Assembly: GCF_026965555.1 (NCBI RefSeq)
Contig: NZ_CP114040.1
Span: 372,001 to 436,000, forward strand
From: Nannocystis punicea
Lineage (GTDB): Bacteria; Myxococcota_A; Polyangia; Nannocystales; Nannocystaceae
Reading direction: 5' to 3'
DNA: 64,000 bases
Part shown: piece after piece, positions 46,661 to 56,038 of the stretch
How positions within the stretch are numbered: the first letter of the stretch is position 1
Layout: each line of letters starts with the position of its first letter
The notes under the pieces: model-generated
The model's input: the letters and a program-made list of their open reading frames with translations, nothing else
Database searches by the model: none
Told to the model about the DNA's origin: nothing
Program-made: the position numbers and the translations under genes

Positions 46661-48157
46661 TCAGAAGTAGCGCTCGCGCAGGCGCTCGGCGCCGCGGCGG
46701 AGCACGAGGTCGAGGTCGTCGAGGGTCAAGGGGGCGGCGCCGGCGATCCGGCGGTCGAGCTCGGGGCCGCTGACGAGCTCGAGCCGGCGCTCGCCGGCGA
46801 CCGCGACCGAGCGCAGGGCGTCGAGGCTGAACGGCAGGGCGTCGCCGGCGTAGGCGAAGGCGCGTTCGGCGGTCTCGCTGTCGGCCACGACCACCGCGGG
46901 GAACTCGGCCCGCAGCGAGGCGACCAGGCGGGCCGGCGTGCGGGTCGGGGCGCCGAGCGGGCCGCTCAGCTGAATCGCCAGGATCCCGCCCGGATTCAGG
47001 CGCGCGCGGCACAGGGCGTAGAATTCGCGGGTGTGCAGATAGGCCTCGCCGAGCGTCAACGGCGACGGGACGTCGACGGCGATCAGGTCGAAGCGGCGAT
47101 CAGTGGCGGCGAGGTATTGCTTGCCGTCGGCCAGGATCAAGCGCCAATTGGGCAGACGCGCCAGCGGCTCGCCCGGGGTGAAGAAGCGCGCCCCGGCGTC
47201 GACCACCGCCGGATCGATCTCCACCGTGGTCAAATGATCGGACAGGCGCGACAGCTCGGGCACCATCGACAGCGTGCCGTTGCCGACCAGCAGCGCGTCC
47301 TTCGGCCGCACCAGAGTCGCCGGGGCGCGCGCGAGGTAGTGATTGAGCGCGCCGAGGTCGCGGTCGTCGAGGTCGCGCAGGCCGTCGAGGTAGAGCATGC
47401 GGCCGCGCCCCGGCGCGGTCACGACCTCGACCCGCTGGTACGGCGAATCGACCGACCACAGCACCTGCGCGCCGGGCAGGCGGTGCTTGTGGCGATACAC
47501 CAGATCGGCGCCGAGCTGCGACAGCGGGGCATGAGCGGCGCAGGCGAGGGCGGCGGCGACGGTGCAGGCGAAGGTGATGACCCGCCGGTCGAGGGCGACG
47601 TGGACGAGGGCGACCAGGGCGGCGGCGAGGACGGCGAAGCGCAGGCCGGGGGCGCCGCCGAGGGCGAGGGCGGCGGCGCTGCCGAGGCCGAAGCCGATCA
47701 GCTCGGCGGTGTAGCCGCGGCGGAGGGCGGCGAGGCGGTCGTCCGGCTGTTCGTGGCGATCGAGCAGGGCCGGGACGACCGCGGTGAACGGGGCGGCGGC
47801 GGCGAATGCCAGCAGGGCGAGGACGATCAGCAGCTCGGGGCCGGAGTCGCCGCGCAGGAGGCACAGGCCGGCGACCGCGAATCGTGGCAGCGCGGGCGAG
47901 AGCAACAACAGGGCGCCGCACGCGAGCAGCAGGCGGGCGAGCGCGCGCGGCGAGAGGCGGGCGCCGAGGCCGTAGCCGATCGACGCGGCCGCGAGCGCGG
48001 CGGCCGAGACCAATAGCAACACCACCTCCTCGCCGTAGAGGAGGCTGACGAGCTCGCGCACGACGAGCTGCTGGCTGGCGCCGAAGCACAGCCCGGCGAG
48101 CAGCAAGGTCGCGGCCTCACGCGCGGCCGGGCTGCGCGGTGAGGGCCCGAAGGTCAC
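46661..48157 (-). CDS. Spermidine-synthase-like membrane protein
   Basis: 498 residues from GTG 48157. The N-terminal 200 residues carry about six to seven transmembrane helices. The C-terminal half is a Rossmann-type spermidine-synthase-like domain: KDALLVGNGTLSMVPELSRL (SAM site), TTVEIDPAVVDAGARFF, DGKQYLAATDRRFDLIAVDV. Membrane-fused relatives are common and their reaction is mostly unknown; polyamine synthesis is not assured. Its start overlaps the stop of the upstream lipoprotein (GTGA), and the CxxCH membrane gene follows immediately, forming a three-gene operon. Confidence 0.85.
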   Translation of the reverse strand: MTFGPSPRSPAAREAATLLLAGLCFGASQQLVVRELVSLLYGEEVVLLLVSAAALAAASIGYGLGARLSPRALARLLLACGALLLLSPALPRFAVAGLCLLRGDSGPELLIVLALLAFAAAAPFTAVVPALLDRHEQPDDRLAALRRGYTAELIGFGLGSAAALALGGAPGLRFAVLAAALVALVHVALDRRVITFACTVAAALACAAHAPLSQLGADLVYRHKHRLPGAQVLWSVDSPYQRVEVVTAPGRGRMLYLDGLRDLDDRDLGALNHYLARAPATLVRPKDALLVGNGTLSMVPELSRLSDHLTTVEIDPAVVDAGARFFTPGEPLARLPNWRLILADGKQYLAATDRRFDLIAVDVPSPLTLGEAYLHTREFYALCRARLNPGGILAIQLSGPLGAPTRTPARLVASLRAEFPAVVVADSETAERAFAYAGDALPFSLDALRSVAVAGERRLELVSGPELDRRIAGAAPLTLDDLDLVLRRGAERLRERYF

Positions 48158-48597
48158 AGCGGCACGGGCAACGTGGTCGTGTCCACGTCCTTGTCCTTGT
48201 CGTCGTCCTTGTCCTTGTCGTCGTCCTTGTCCTTGTCGTCGTCCTTGTCCTTGTCGGTGTCGCCGGTGGTGAAGCTCGGCGGCAAGTCGAGCTTCGGCGC
48301 GCCGGTCGGGTCCGGCGGCGCGGTGGTCGACGTGGAGGTCGAGGTCGAGGTCGACGTCGACGTCGACGTCGTCGGCTCGCCTGTCGTCGCGCTGTCCGAG
48401 GCGCCGCTCGTCGACGTGGTGGTCGCGCCGCCGGGCACGACGGTGCCGTTGCCGCTGTCGCTGTCGCTCTCGCTGCCCATCCACGGCGGCACGGCCGTCG
48501 TGAAGTTGTTGGTGTCGCTGTCGCTGGCGTTCCCGAGGCCGCCGCATGCGGCGAGCCCGAGGATCAGTGCGAGCGGGGGACGTGCCCTATCGGCCAT
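48154..48597 (-). CDS. Acidic lipoprotein with Asp-Lys repeats
   Basis: 147 residues. The lipobox is GLAAC (Cys18). The mature protein is almost entirely low complexity: Asn/Asp/Ser-rich, then a run of Thr-Ser pairs, then the repeat DKDKDDDKDKDDDKD near the C-terminus. No folded domain is evident. The acidic repeat might bind cations. It is the first gene of the operon with the spermidine-synthase-like protein, and its promoter region holds the Fur-like palindromes at 48650-48676. Confidence 0.75.
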   Translation of the reverse strand: MADRARPPLALILGLAACGGLGNASDSDTNNFTTAVPPWMGSESDSDSGNGTVVPGGATTTSTSGASDSATTGEPTTSTSTSTSTSTSTSTTAPPDPTGAPKLDLPPSFTTGDTDKDKDDDKDKDDDKDKDDDKDKDVDTTTLPVPL

Positions 48598-48649
48598 GTC
48601 TTAAAACTCCAGAGTTGACGGGAAACGGCGCGCCGGATAGTCTCTGATC

Positions 48650-48676
48650 TGAAAATGGATTTCAAAATTAATTTCA
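48650..48676. promoter_or_regulatory. Two overlapping TGAAA/TTTCA palindromes, Fur-like
   Basis: TGAAAATGGATTTCA at 48650-48664 has the same TGAAA-N5-TTTCA form as the box at 6343-6357. A second imperfect copy, TCAAAATTAATTTCA (48662-48676), overlaps it. The sites lie in an AT-rich patch between the divergent acidic lipoprotein (start 48597) and DUF3570 (start 48714), able to control both. Confidence 0.6.
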
Positions 48677-48713
48677 GGGGTTCGCGCGATTTGCGCGGTT
48701 TGATTCGCCGGCG

Positions 48714-49802
48714 ATGAGGTGGATCCCCCTGAGCGTCGCGCTGCTCATCGCAGCCGAGCCGGCCCCGATTGGGGGGCAACTCCGCGGGGGGATCTACGTG
48801 CGCACCGACAGCGACCGGACCACCGTGATCTCGCCGCGGGCCCACGTGCGGCAGCAGCTGGGCAGCCCGCAGACGCAGCTCGACATCAGCTACAGCCTCG
48901 ACGCGTGGACCAGCGCGTCGGTGGACATCCGCACCGCGGCCACGCCGATCGTGCGCGAGAACCGTCACGAGGCAGTCATGGGGGTGGAGCGCGAGCGCGG
49001 CAACACTGCGTGGGCGGCGTCGTATCGCTTCTCACACGAGCCCGATTATCTGGCCAACAGCGCGACGCTCGGCGGCAAGGTCGACCTGGCGCAGCGGACG
49101 ATCACTCTGGCCGGTCGGCTGTTCGGCGCGCTCGACCGCGTCGGCCGCTCGGGCGACCCGACCTTCCGCGAGCCGCTGCGCGCCGGCGGGGCGCTCGTCA
49201 GCGCGACCTTCGTGGTCACCAAGACGACGCTGCTGCAGCTGGCCTACGAGCTGCGCGGGGCGCTCGGCTACATGGCCAGCCCGTACCGCTTCGTCGCCGT
49301 CGGCGACAGCGACGGGCTGTGCAACGAGGCGGCGCAATTCTGCCTGCCCGAGGTGCACCCGCGCCGCCGCAACCGCCACGCGTGGGTGCTGCGCGGCCGC
49401 CAGGCGCTGCACCGCAAGGTCTCGCTCGGCGCGACCTACCGCTTCTACTACGATTCGTGGCAGGTGCGCTCGCACACCGCGTCGGTCGACCTGGCGGTGA
49501 TGCCGGCCCGCGGCGCCACCCTGGCGCTCGAGTACCGGCATTACGCCCAGTCGTCGGCGTTCTTCTACCGCGCCCGCTATATGTCCCCAGGGCCAGGTGG
49601 TTACTTCACCCGCGACCGCGAGCTGTCGTCGCTCGGCAGCCAGCGCCTCGCGCTCCACGGCATCTACACCAAGCCCTTGAAGCGCGGCTCGATCGAGGTC
49701 GGCGCGCTGGTCGCCGGCACGCGGATCGGCTACGACGACTTCGTCGGGCTGTCGCGGGTGTGGGCCCTCGAGCTGTCGGCCATGCTCGGGGGGCGCTATT
49801 GA
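48714..49802 (+). CDS. DUF3570 outer-membrane beta-barrel protein
   Basis: 362 residues. A short signal segment is followed by alternating amphipathic strands of barrel type (VSLGATYRFYYDSWQVRSHTASVD, ATLALEYRHYAQSSAFFYRA) up to a C-terminal aromatic residue (GGRY). DUF3570 proteins typically occur with DUF4266 lipoproteins and TlpA thioredoxins; here the DUF4266 partner lies 3.3 kb away on the other strand. The stop overlaps the thioredoxin start (TGATG). The Fur-like sites upstream suggest metal control. Confidence 0.8.
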   Translation: MRWIPLSVALLIAAEPAPIGGQLRGGIYVRTDSDRTTVISPRAHVRQQLGSPQTQLDISYSLDAWTSASVDIRTAATPIVRENRHEAVMGVERERGNTAWAASYRFSHEPDYLANSATLGGKVDLAQRTITLAGRLFGALDRVGRSGDPTFREPLRAGGALVSATFVVTKTTLLQLAYELRGALGYMASPYRFVAVGDSDGLCNEAAQFCLPEVHPRRRNRHAWVLRGRQALHRKVSLGATYRFYYDSWQVRSHTASVDLAVMPARGATLALEYRHYAQSSAFFYRARYMSPGPGGYFTRDRELSSLGSQRLALHGIYTKPLKRGSIEVGALVAGTRIGYDDFVGLSRVWALELSAMLGGRY

Positions 49803-50350
49803 TGACACGGCCGTCCCCCCGGAGCACACGCATGCGTTCACGACCTGTCCTCTTCGCCATGTTCCTGCTGTCCGCCTGTGAGCCGCAGCCGGCCACCAAG
49901 GCGCCCGACGGCGGCGCCCCTGCGACCGCCGAGGCGCCGGCGCCGGCGCTGTCCGGCCCGTCGCTGGCCGGCGCGGGCGCCTCCGTCGACCTCGCTGCGA
50001 TGCGCGGCAAGCTGGTGCTGGTCGACTTCTGGGCCTCGTGGTGCGAGCCCTGCCGCCGCGAGCTGCCCGAGCTCGAGGCGCTCTACAAGAAGCACCAGGC
50101 CAGCGGCCTCGAGCTCATCGGCGTGAGCATGGACGAGCAGCGCGCCGACGCCGAGGCGTTCCTGCGCGACGTCACCGTCTCGTTCCCGATGATCCACGAC
50201 GAGGGCCAGGCGCTGGCGAAGTCGTGGTCGCCGCCGAAGATGCCGACGCTCTACGTGATCGACAGGGAGGGCAAGGTCGCCAAGGTCATCGCCGGCGAGG
50301 TGAAGATCGCCGAGCTCGAGGCCGAGGTGACGCAGCGCCTCGGCGGCTGA
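49802..50350 (+). CDS. TlpA/ResA-like thioredoxin lipoprotein
   Basis: 182 residues. The lipobox is FLLSAC; a linker then leads to a thioredoxin fold with active site WASWCEPC at about residue 80 and a cis-Pro segment PKMPTLYVID. It probably reduces or maintains disulphides or haem-binding Cys pairs in the periplasm, consistent with the many CxxCH proteins nearby. It is coupled to DUF3570; an internal ATG at 49832 is an alternative start. Confidence 0.85.
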   Translation: MTRPSPRSTRMRSRPVLFAMFLLSACEPQPATKAPDGGAPATAEAPAPALSGPSLAGAGASVDLAAMRGKLVLVDFWASWCEPCRRELPELEALYKKHQASGLELIGVSMDEQRADAEAFLRDVTVSFPMIHDEGQALAKSWSPPKMPTLYVIDREGKVAKVIAGEVKIAELEAEVTQRLGG

Positions 50351-50546
50351 GGTCGCCGCGGGCAATGTCGCGGTAGCGGCCGGTAATAGCGGGCCGCGCC
50401 TTGCGCGGGGCAGGGCTTCAAAAAAATTCGCGGGGCGTGTCGATCGAGCCGGCCGCCGTTCGACGTGGAGGTACAGCCCGGGCGAAACCCGGTCCGGACG
50501 GACCGCGGGCCCGGCATCAAGACACTCCCGAGGAAAGCGAGACGAC

Positions 50547-50993
50547 ATGCGATTCATGATCATCATCAAGGCCGATGCGAAGTCCGAGTCCGGCGCGATG
50601 CCCAGCAAGGAGCTGATCGAGGCGATGGGCCGCTACAACGAGGAGCTCGTCAAGGCGGGCGTGCTGCTGGGCGGCGAGGGCCTGCACCCGAGCTCGAAGG
50701 GGTCGCGCGTGACGTTCCGGCCCGGCAAGTCGCCGACCGTGGTCGACGGGCCGTTCTCGGAGACGAAGGAGCTGATCGCCGGCTACTGGCTGTTCCAGAC
50801 CCGCTCGAAGGAGGAGGCGATCGAGTGGGTGAAGAAGATCCCCGGCGACCCCGAGAGCAACGAGGAGTGGAGCGTCGAGGTCCGCCGGGTGTTCGACCTC
50901 GAGGACTTCTCGCCCGAGGTGCTGTCGCCCGAGGAGGCCGCCCGCGAGAACGCCCTCCGCGAGGAGCTGGCCCGCCGCCAGTCGGCGAGCTGA
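50547..50993 (+). CDS. YciI/DGPF-domain protein
   Basis: 148 residues, cytoplasmic. It has the family start MRFMIIIKADAKSE, the block VVDGPFSETKELIAGYWL (the DGPF motif), and a charged helical tail. These small proteins resemble muconolactone isomerase folds and are often encoded near ECF sigma factors; none is visible here. The catalytic role is unknown. A GAGGAAAG element precedes the start. Confidence 0.9.
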   Translation: MRFMIIIKADAKSESGAMPSKELIEAMGRYNEELVKAGVLLGGEGLHPSSKGSRVTFRPGKSPTVVDGPFSETKELIAGYWLFQTRSKEEAIEWVKKIPGDPESNEEWSVEVRRVFDLEDFSPEVLSPEEAARENALREELARRQSAS

Positions 50994-51405
50994 CGAGGTC
51001 GTCGCGCGAGGCCGGCCTCGAGGACCGCCGGCCTCCGCCGACGCGGCGCTCGCGGGTCGGAGATCCGCGGGTGCACGCATTCGCAGGTCCGCGCAATGAG
51101 GATGCGCCGGCCTTGCGAGTGCACGCATTCGCAAAGCCGCTTGCGAGTGCATGATGCCCGCGGGCGTCGGTCGGCCGGACGAGGCGCGCTGATCGACGCC
51201 CGCGGCCGCTTTGGAGCGGCCGCCGCGGCCTCGTCGGTCGCGCACGAATTGCGAGCGCCGGCGGGTCGTCGCGGCGAGCCGGGGCGGGGTCTTCGCGTGA
51301 CAGTCGGGCGACACGGGCGCGAGCGCGAGCGCGTCGGGTCGAGGCGCGACGAGTCCTGATTGACAGGGGCGGGAGGTGATGGTTCGCTCGCGGCGAGGTC
51401 CCCGC
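50994..51405. other. Intergenic region with GTGCACGCATTCGCA repeats
   Basis: Two direct copies of GTGCACGCATTCGCA start near 51070 and 51119, and a partial copy GCGAGTGCATGATGC lies near 51144. The rest is GC-rich with no supported gene. Confidence 0.65.
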
Positions 51406-51807
51406 ATGTCCCACTTCATTCCGCGCCTCCGCTACCTCGCAGCATTCGCGCTGCTCGCCTCCGCCTGCGCCGACTCGTCCGCGACCAAGACCGCCGCCGC
51501 TCCGGCCAAGGCGCCGGACAAGGCGCCCGAGAAGACGGACGCGCCGGCCCCGGCCGCGAACTGCGACGTGAAGGTGACGGCTGGCGCCGAGGCGCCGGCG
51601 ACCGACGTCGAGACCGGCAAGACCTACTGCGTGGGCGAGGTCCGGCTGACCCGCGAGACCAAGCTCGAGGACGCCAAGAAGGCGCTCGCGGACTGCAAGG
51701 TCGACGGGGAGTACGACGGCGAGACGCGGCTGCAGTGCAAGGGCGTGACGCTGTCGTTCGGCGGGCCGGTCCAGATCCTGTCGCGGATCGTCCCGTCCGC
51801 CTCGTGA
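51406..51807 (+). CDS. Small hypothetical lipoprotein
   Basis: 133 residues from ATG 51406 (earlier GTG/ATG starts at 51376/51379 are possible). The signal peptide ends in LLASAC, then a Lys/Pro/Ala linker with repeated 'APDKAPEK' units. A compact Cys-containing domain of about 80 residues follows (ANCDVKVTAG, TYCVGEVRLTRETKLEDAKKAL, RLQCKGVTLSF), probably disulphide-bonded. No family is recognised. Confidence 0.7.
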   Translation: MSHFIPRLRYLAAFALLASACADSSATKTAAAPAKAPDKAPEKTDAPAPAANCDVKVTAGAEAPATDVETGKTYCVGEVRLTRETKLEDAKKALADCKVDGEYDGETRLQCKGVTLSFGGPVQILSRIVPSAS

Positions 51808-51865
51808 ACCGGCGGGCTCTTCGTGAGGCCTCGCGCCAGGCCGCGCCGGCGCTCGGGCGCGGCCG

Positions 51866-52420
51866 TCACTTGCAGAGCTTCTCCAGCGCCTCGCTGATCG
51901 CCTTGCGGTAGTTGTACTCCGCCTGCAGCTTGTCGACGCTCTCGATGCCCTTGGCCTTGGTGAACGCGAGCTGCTTCGTGTCCCCCGCGGTCTTCAGCGC
52001 CGCCTCGGCCGCCTGGACGGCGTTCTTCTGCTTCAGGACCTCGAGGTCGTATTCGGCGTTCGCCTGGGCGTTGTCCTTCTCCCGCTGGGTCTTGAACATC
52101 TCCTTCTTCGCCTCCTTGACCTGCGAGGAGCAGACCTTGGGCTCGCTCGCGTTGAGGCTGGTGTCGTAGGCCACCTGATTCTGCTTGAGCGCCGTATCCC
52201 TGACGGCGAGGGCCCTCGCCTCCTCGAGCGCGGCCTTCTTGACCGCCTTCTCCTTCTCCGCCATGGCGGCGTCGTAGACCTCATCGGCCGCGTTCTCCGC
52301 CTCCTGTCGCTTCTGTTTCGCCTTCTGGAGCTCCAGGTCCCGCTGCGCCTCCAACACGTTGCGCTGTGTGTGAGGCAGCTGCTTGACGTAATCCTGCTGG
52401 TCCTTCTCTCGGCTATCCAT
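51866..52420 (-). CDS. Coiled-coil hypothetical protein
   Basis: 184 residues from ATG 52420 (an ATG four codons earlier is possible). It has no signal peptide or membrane helix. Nearly the whole length is predicted by eye to be alpha-helical coiled coil: highly charged with Ala/Lys/Glu/Gln heptads, one Cys near residue 98 and one near the C-terminus (EKLCK). It lies divergently beside the contractile injection cluster with 659 bp between, so a structural or regulatory link is possible but unproven. Confidence 0.65.
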   Translation of the reverse strand: MDSREKDQQDYVKQLPHTQRNVLEAQRDLELQKAKQKRQEAENAADEVYDAAMAEKEKAVKKAALEEARALAVRDTALKQNQVAYDTSLNASEPKVCSSQVKEAKKEMFKTQREKDNAQANAEYDLEVLKQKNAVQAAEAALKTAGDTKQLAFTKAKGIESVDKLQAEYNYRKAISEALEKLCK

Positions 52421-53079
52421 TCGACCCCCCATTCCATTCGCCCGCGACCGACCGATCGCGCACAGTTCGAGTTCGCTACGCGGTGGGGAGAGTGTGATGG
52501 TTGATCGCGTTTCGCCACGGAGAGGGTTGTCGCCCCTGTCGAATGGGATGGGGAGGCGAGAGGCTTCGCCCCCGGCGTCGAATCGCGCGCCTCGAATGCG
52601 CAGTCTGCGCAGGGAATCGCGGCGCGGCGGCCGGCCGAGCAGGCGCGGCGACCGCCCGGGCCAGGCCGCGCGGCGGCGTCCGACGAATGCGGGCCGAGGT
52701 CGCGGGCGATATCGTCGTACGGCTCATTCGCCCGCGGCTCCCTCCCTATATGGCGAGGCAGACGGACAGTATGATGATAGAGCGGCCGCGGGGCCGATGA
52801 ATCGCGGTCGGCAATCGCGGCGCGCGTTCGAACGTCGGCCCGCGGGCCGGGGGCGAGAGCTCGCGCGATGACGCGACGAATCGGCGGACCTTTGATTTAA
52901 TTCATATAACGTCGGTATCCGATTTGACATAGCCCGGACCCGTGACATGGTCCCGGATCGAGCGCGACATCGGCTCGCGCGCGTCTTCGCTGGCTGTTCG
53001 TTTCGGTTCGAGCCGCAAAACTGGCGCCCGACGATCATTCGTCGTGCATTCACCCGTGAAATTCGGTGGGAGGGATCTC
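52421..53079. promoter_or_regulatory. Region upstream of the injection cluster with an AT-rich promoter-like patch
   Basis: At 52890-52927 the sequence turns AT-rich (TTTGATTTAATTCATATAAC and then GATTTGACAT), the strongest such patch in this half of the window. It probably carries the promoter for the sheath operon, with TATAAC at 52905-52910 as a candidate -10; no good -35 was found. The remainder (52430-52880) shows Arg-rich spurious frames only. Confidence 0.5.
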
Positions 53080-54654
53080 GTGCCTGAGTACCTGAGTCCC
53101 GGTGTATACGTGCAAGAGGAGTCGAGCGGCGTAAAGCCGATCGAGGGTGTCGGCACTTCGACCGCCTGCTTCGTCGGCGCGGCGGCGCGAGGAAGGCCGT
53201 TCTACCCGACATTCATCACCAGCTGGAGCGACTACGAGCGGCTGTTCGGCGAGATGACAAAGGAAGCCGACATGCCGCTCGCCGTGTATCACTTCTTCCT
53301 CAACGGCGGCAAGCGGGCCTACGTGGTCCGCCTCCTCGACCCCGAGGCGCCGGTCGGCGTCGCCAAGCTCTCCACCGAGGGGGACGTCGGCGAGGTGAAC
53401 GTCGAGGCCGTGGGCGGCGGGGCGTGGAGCAGCACCCTGTTCGTCAAGGTCCGGCTGAGCAACGCCGGTCGCGACCCATCCGACCCGGACGCCGACCCGA
53501 ACCTGCCGGTGCTCTACGACTTCGTCGTGTTCGAGGAGGTCGACGGCGAACCGCAAGATCTCGAGACGATCCCGCGGGTCGGCGTCAAGGAGGACGGCGA
53601 GCGCTTCTACGCGTCGATCATCAACCGCGACTCGAACTACATCCGCATCGACCAGGGAGAGGCCGCAGACTTCCCGCAGGAGGAGTTCACCCTCGAGGAG
53701 GTCGAGACCGCCGACGGCAAGGAGCAGCGGGCCGTGGCGCCGCTCGCGGGCGGCGACGACGGCAGCGCGGCCAAGGTCTTCCTGCCCGAGACGCTCAAGC
53801 TGGCGTTCAAGGAGCTCGACGTCCTCGACGACGTCAACATCCTCGCCATCCCCGGGAAGTACGAGGCGGACATCGTCGCGACAGGGGTCGCCTACGTGGC
53901 CGACCGACGCGACCTCATCTACGTCATCGACCCCCCCGGCGACCCGCGCAATCGCAGCAAGCGCGAGGTGCAGCTCGAGGACGTGGCGAAGCGGCTCAAG
54001 GCCATGACCAAGGACTCGCACGCGGCGCTGTACTTCCCGTGGATCGAGGTCCCCGACCCCTACTCGCAGATCCCCGGCGCCACCCGCTTCGCGCCGCCCT
54101 CGGGCGCGATCGCCGGCCTCTACGCGCGGATCGACAACCGCCGCGGGGTGTGGAAGGCCCCGGCCGGGACCGAGGCGACGATCCTCGGCGCCGTCGGCGT
54201 CGCCGTCCAGGTGACCGACGCCGACCAGGAGATCCTCAACCCGATCGGCGTCAATTGCATCCGCCAGTTCCCCGACGCCGGCATCGTCGTCTGGGGCACC
54301 CGCACCATCGCCACCCGCCAGGACCCCGAATACCGCTACGTCCCGGTGCGGCGATTCGCCATGTTCCTGGCCAAATCGCTGTACCGCGGGACCCAATGGG
54401 TCGTCTTCGAGCCCAACGACGAGCCCCTGTGGGCGGCGATCCGCTTCAACCTCAACGCGTTCATGCTCCGCCAATTCCGGGCCGGCGCGCTGCAAGGCAG
54501 CAAGCCCGAGGAGGCCTACTTCGTCAAGTGCGACGCCGAGAACAACCCGCAGGCGTCGATCGACGCCGGCGAGGTCCACATCATCGTCGGGTTCGCGCCG
54601 CTGAAGCCGGCGGAGTTCGTGATCATTCACCTCACCCAGATGCGCAAGGAATAA
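53080..54654 (+). CDS. Contractile injection system sheath protein
   Basis: 524 residues from GTG 53080, with GGGAGGG about seven bases upstream; the longer open frame lacks such a site. It begins VPEYLSPGVYVQEESSGVKP and has GVGTSTACFVGAA, then a variable insertion domain, and the C-terminal sheath core (INPIGVNCIRQFPDAGIVVWG-type region, AIRFNLNAFMLRQFRAGALQG, VHIIVGFAPLKPAEFVIIHL). Sheath subunits contract to drive the tube. It is the first gene of the cluster and resembles Afp/PVC-type extracellular systems. Only one sheath gene is visible. Confidence 0.95.
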   Translation: MPEYLSPGVYVQEESSGVKPIEGVGTSTACFVGAAARGRPFYPTFITSWSDYERLFGEMTKEADMPLAVYHFFLNGGKRAYVVRLLDPEAPVGVAKLSTEGDVGEVNVEAVGGGAWSSTLFVKVRLSNAGRDPSDPDADPNLPVLYDFVVFEEVDGEPQDLETIPRVGVKEDGERFYASIINRDSNYIRIDQGEAADFPQEEFTLEEVETADGKEQRAVAPLAGGDDGSAAKVFLPETLKLAFKELDVLDDVNILAIPGKYEADIVATGVAYVADRRDLIYVIDPPGDPRNRSKREVQLEDVAKRLKAMTKDSHAALYFPWIEVPDPYSQIPGATRFAPPSGAIAGLYARIDNRRGVWKAPAGTEATILGAVGVAVQVTDADQEILNPIGVNCIRQFPDAGIVVWGTRTIATRQDPEYRYVPVRRFAMFLAKSLYRGTQWVVFEPNDEPLWAAIRFNLNAFMLRQFRAGALQGSKPEEAYFVKCDAENNPQASIDAGEVHIIVGFAPLKPAEFVIIHLTQMRKE

Positions 54655-54681
54655 CCCGGTCGCGCATCCGGAGGCACAACG

Positions 54682-55188
54682 ATGGTCTTCAACGCGAAGT
54701 CGCTCACCTACGATCCCTACCGGAACTTCAAGTTCCTGGTGAAGTGGGACAACGAATACATCGCCGCGGTGTCCAAGGTCTCGGCGCTCACCAAGAGCGT
54801 CGAGGCCAAGCCCTGGCGCGCCGGCGGCCTGAACACCACGGTCCTCCAGCTGCCGATGGGGACCAAGTACGAGCCGATCACGCTCGAACGCGGCGTCTCG
54901 GCCGACCCGGCCTTCATCGCCTGGATGAACCGCGTCAACTCGTACCAGGCCGGCGGTCTGACCGGGTCGGAGAGCTTCCACGACTTCAGGAAGGACTTCC
55001 AGATCGAGGTCTACAGCCTGACCAACGAGAAGGTGCTGGTCGTCAGCATCTACAACGCCTGGCCGTCGAAGCTGATCGTGCTGCCCGAGCTCAACGCCAA
55101 CGCGGGCGAGGTGGCGATCGAGACGCTCGAGCTGCAAAACGAGGGGTTCACCGTCGAGCGCCTCGCCTACGCCCCCGAGGAGCGGTGA
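54682..55188 (+). CDS. Injection system inner tube protein
   Basis: 168 residues. It has the tail-tube pattern of gp19-like proteins: YDPYRNFKFLVKWDNEYIAAVSKVS near the start, then ITLERGVSADPAFIAWMN, DFQIEVYSLTNEKVLVVSIYNAWP and a C-terminal IETLELQNEGFTVER. It forms the hexameric rings inside the sheath. GGAGG lies upstream, and it begins 27 bp after the sheath. Confidence 0.95.
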   Translation: MVFNAKSLTYDPYRNFKFLVKWDNEYIAAVSKVSALTKSVEAKPWRAGGLNTTVLQLPMGTKYEPITLERGVSADPAFIAWMNRVNSYQAGGLTGSESFHDFRKDFQIEVYSLTNEKVLVVSIYNAWPSKLIVLPELNANAGEVAIETLELQNEGFTVERLAYAPEER

Positions 55189-55192
55189 ATCG

Positions 55193-56038
55193 ATGCGGTC
55201 GTACGGTCCACGCAAGGACGTCGAGCTGCCGTGCGGCCTGCCCCGCGCGGGCGACGGCCTCCATCGCCGCGCGACCCTCACCGCGATGGACGGCGCGGCC
55301 GAGCTCGCGGCCGCCGACCAGTCGAACCCGTTCTTCGCCGCGCACCTGGTCCTCGCCCGCTGCCTGTGCCGCCTCGGCGCGCGGACCGAGGTCGACGTCG
55401 AGGATGTGCGACGATTGTTGCCGATCGATCGCGACTTCCTGCTGATCGAGCTCGACCGACTGACGTTCGGCAACCGGCGCTATCAGACGATCCGCTGCCC
55501 GGCCGCGGACTGCCGGCGCCGCATGGACATCGAGATCGATCTGTCGACGATCGTCGCGTCGCCCTCGTCGCCCGCGCGCCAGCGCGAGCTCTCGCTCGCC
55601 TCGGGCCGGGCCGTACGCGTGCGCCTGCCCTGCGCGGGCGACCAGGAGGCGCTGTTCGACGCGGCCGCGGACGCCCGCGCGGCCCTGCTGGTGGCGCGCT
55701 GCCTGGTCGGCGAGTCCGAGCCCGCCGCGGCGCTGGACGCCGCCGAGCAGGTCGCCTGCGCGCTCGCCATCGGCAACGCGGCGCCGCGGCTCGACCTGGC
55801 CCTCGACCTCGAGTGCCCGACCTGCGGCGGCCCGTTCTCGCACGAATACGAGCCCGTCCGCGGGCTGTTCGGCGAGCTCCGCCGGTCCCGCTCCGAATTG
55901 CTCACGGAGGTCCACTGGCTGGCTCTCCACTATCACTGGTCGCAGGCCGAGATCCTCGGCTTGCCGCGCTCGCTGCGGCGCGAATACCTCGACCTGCTCG
56001 AGCGCGATCGCCTCGCGAGAGGGCAGGTCGAGCGGTGA
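55193..56038 (+). CDS. T4-type baseplate/chaperone-like zinc-finger protein of the injection cluster
   Basis: 281 residues, cytoplasmic. The first 150 residues resemble the T4 baseplate hub-chaperone group (NPFFAAHLVLARCLCRLG, DRDFLLIELDRLTFGNRRYQTI). It carries two Cys pairs (CPAADC near residue 100 and CPTCGG near 205) that could form zinc ribbons. A Trp/His-rich segment VHWLALHYHWSQAEILGLPR precedes the end. The family assignment is by recall. Position after the tube gene is typical of Afp/PVC-type clusters. Confidence 0.7.
   Translation: MRSYGPRKDVELPCGLPRAGDGLHRRATLTAMDGAAELAAADQSNPFFAAHLVLARCLCRLGARTEVDVEDVRRLLPIDRDFLLIELDRLTFGNRRYQTIRCPAADCRRRMDIEIDLSTIVASPSSPARQRELSLASGRAVRVRLPCAGDQEALFDAAADARAALLVARCLVGESEPAAALDAAEQVACALAIGNAAPRLDLALDLECPTCGGPFSHEYEPVRGLFGELRRSRSELLTEVHWLALHYHWSQAEILGLPRSLRREYLDLLERDRLARGQVER

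Noticed and set aside
52494..52871. 125-residue open frame upstream of the sheath gene
   Set aside because: It is Arg/Pro/Ser-rich, with no ribosome-binding site or motif, and overlaps equally poor frames on both strands.
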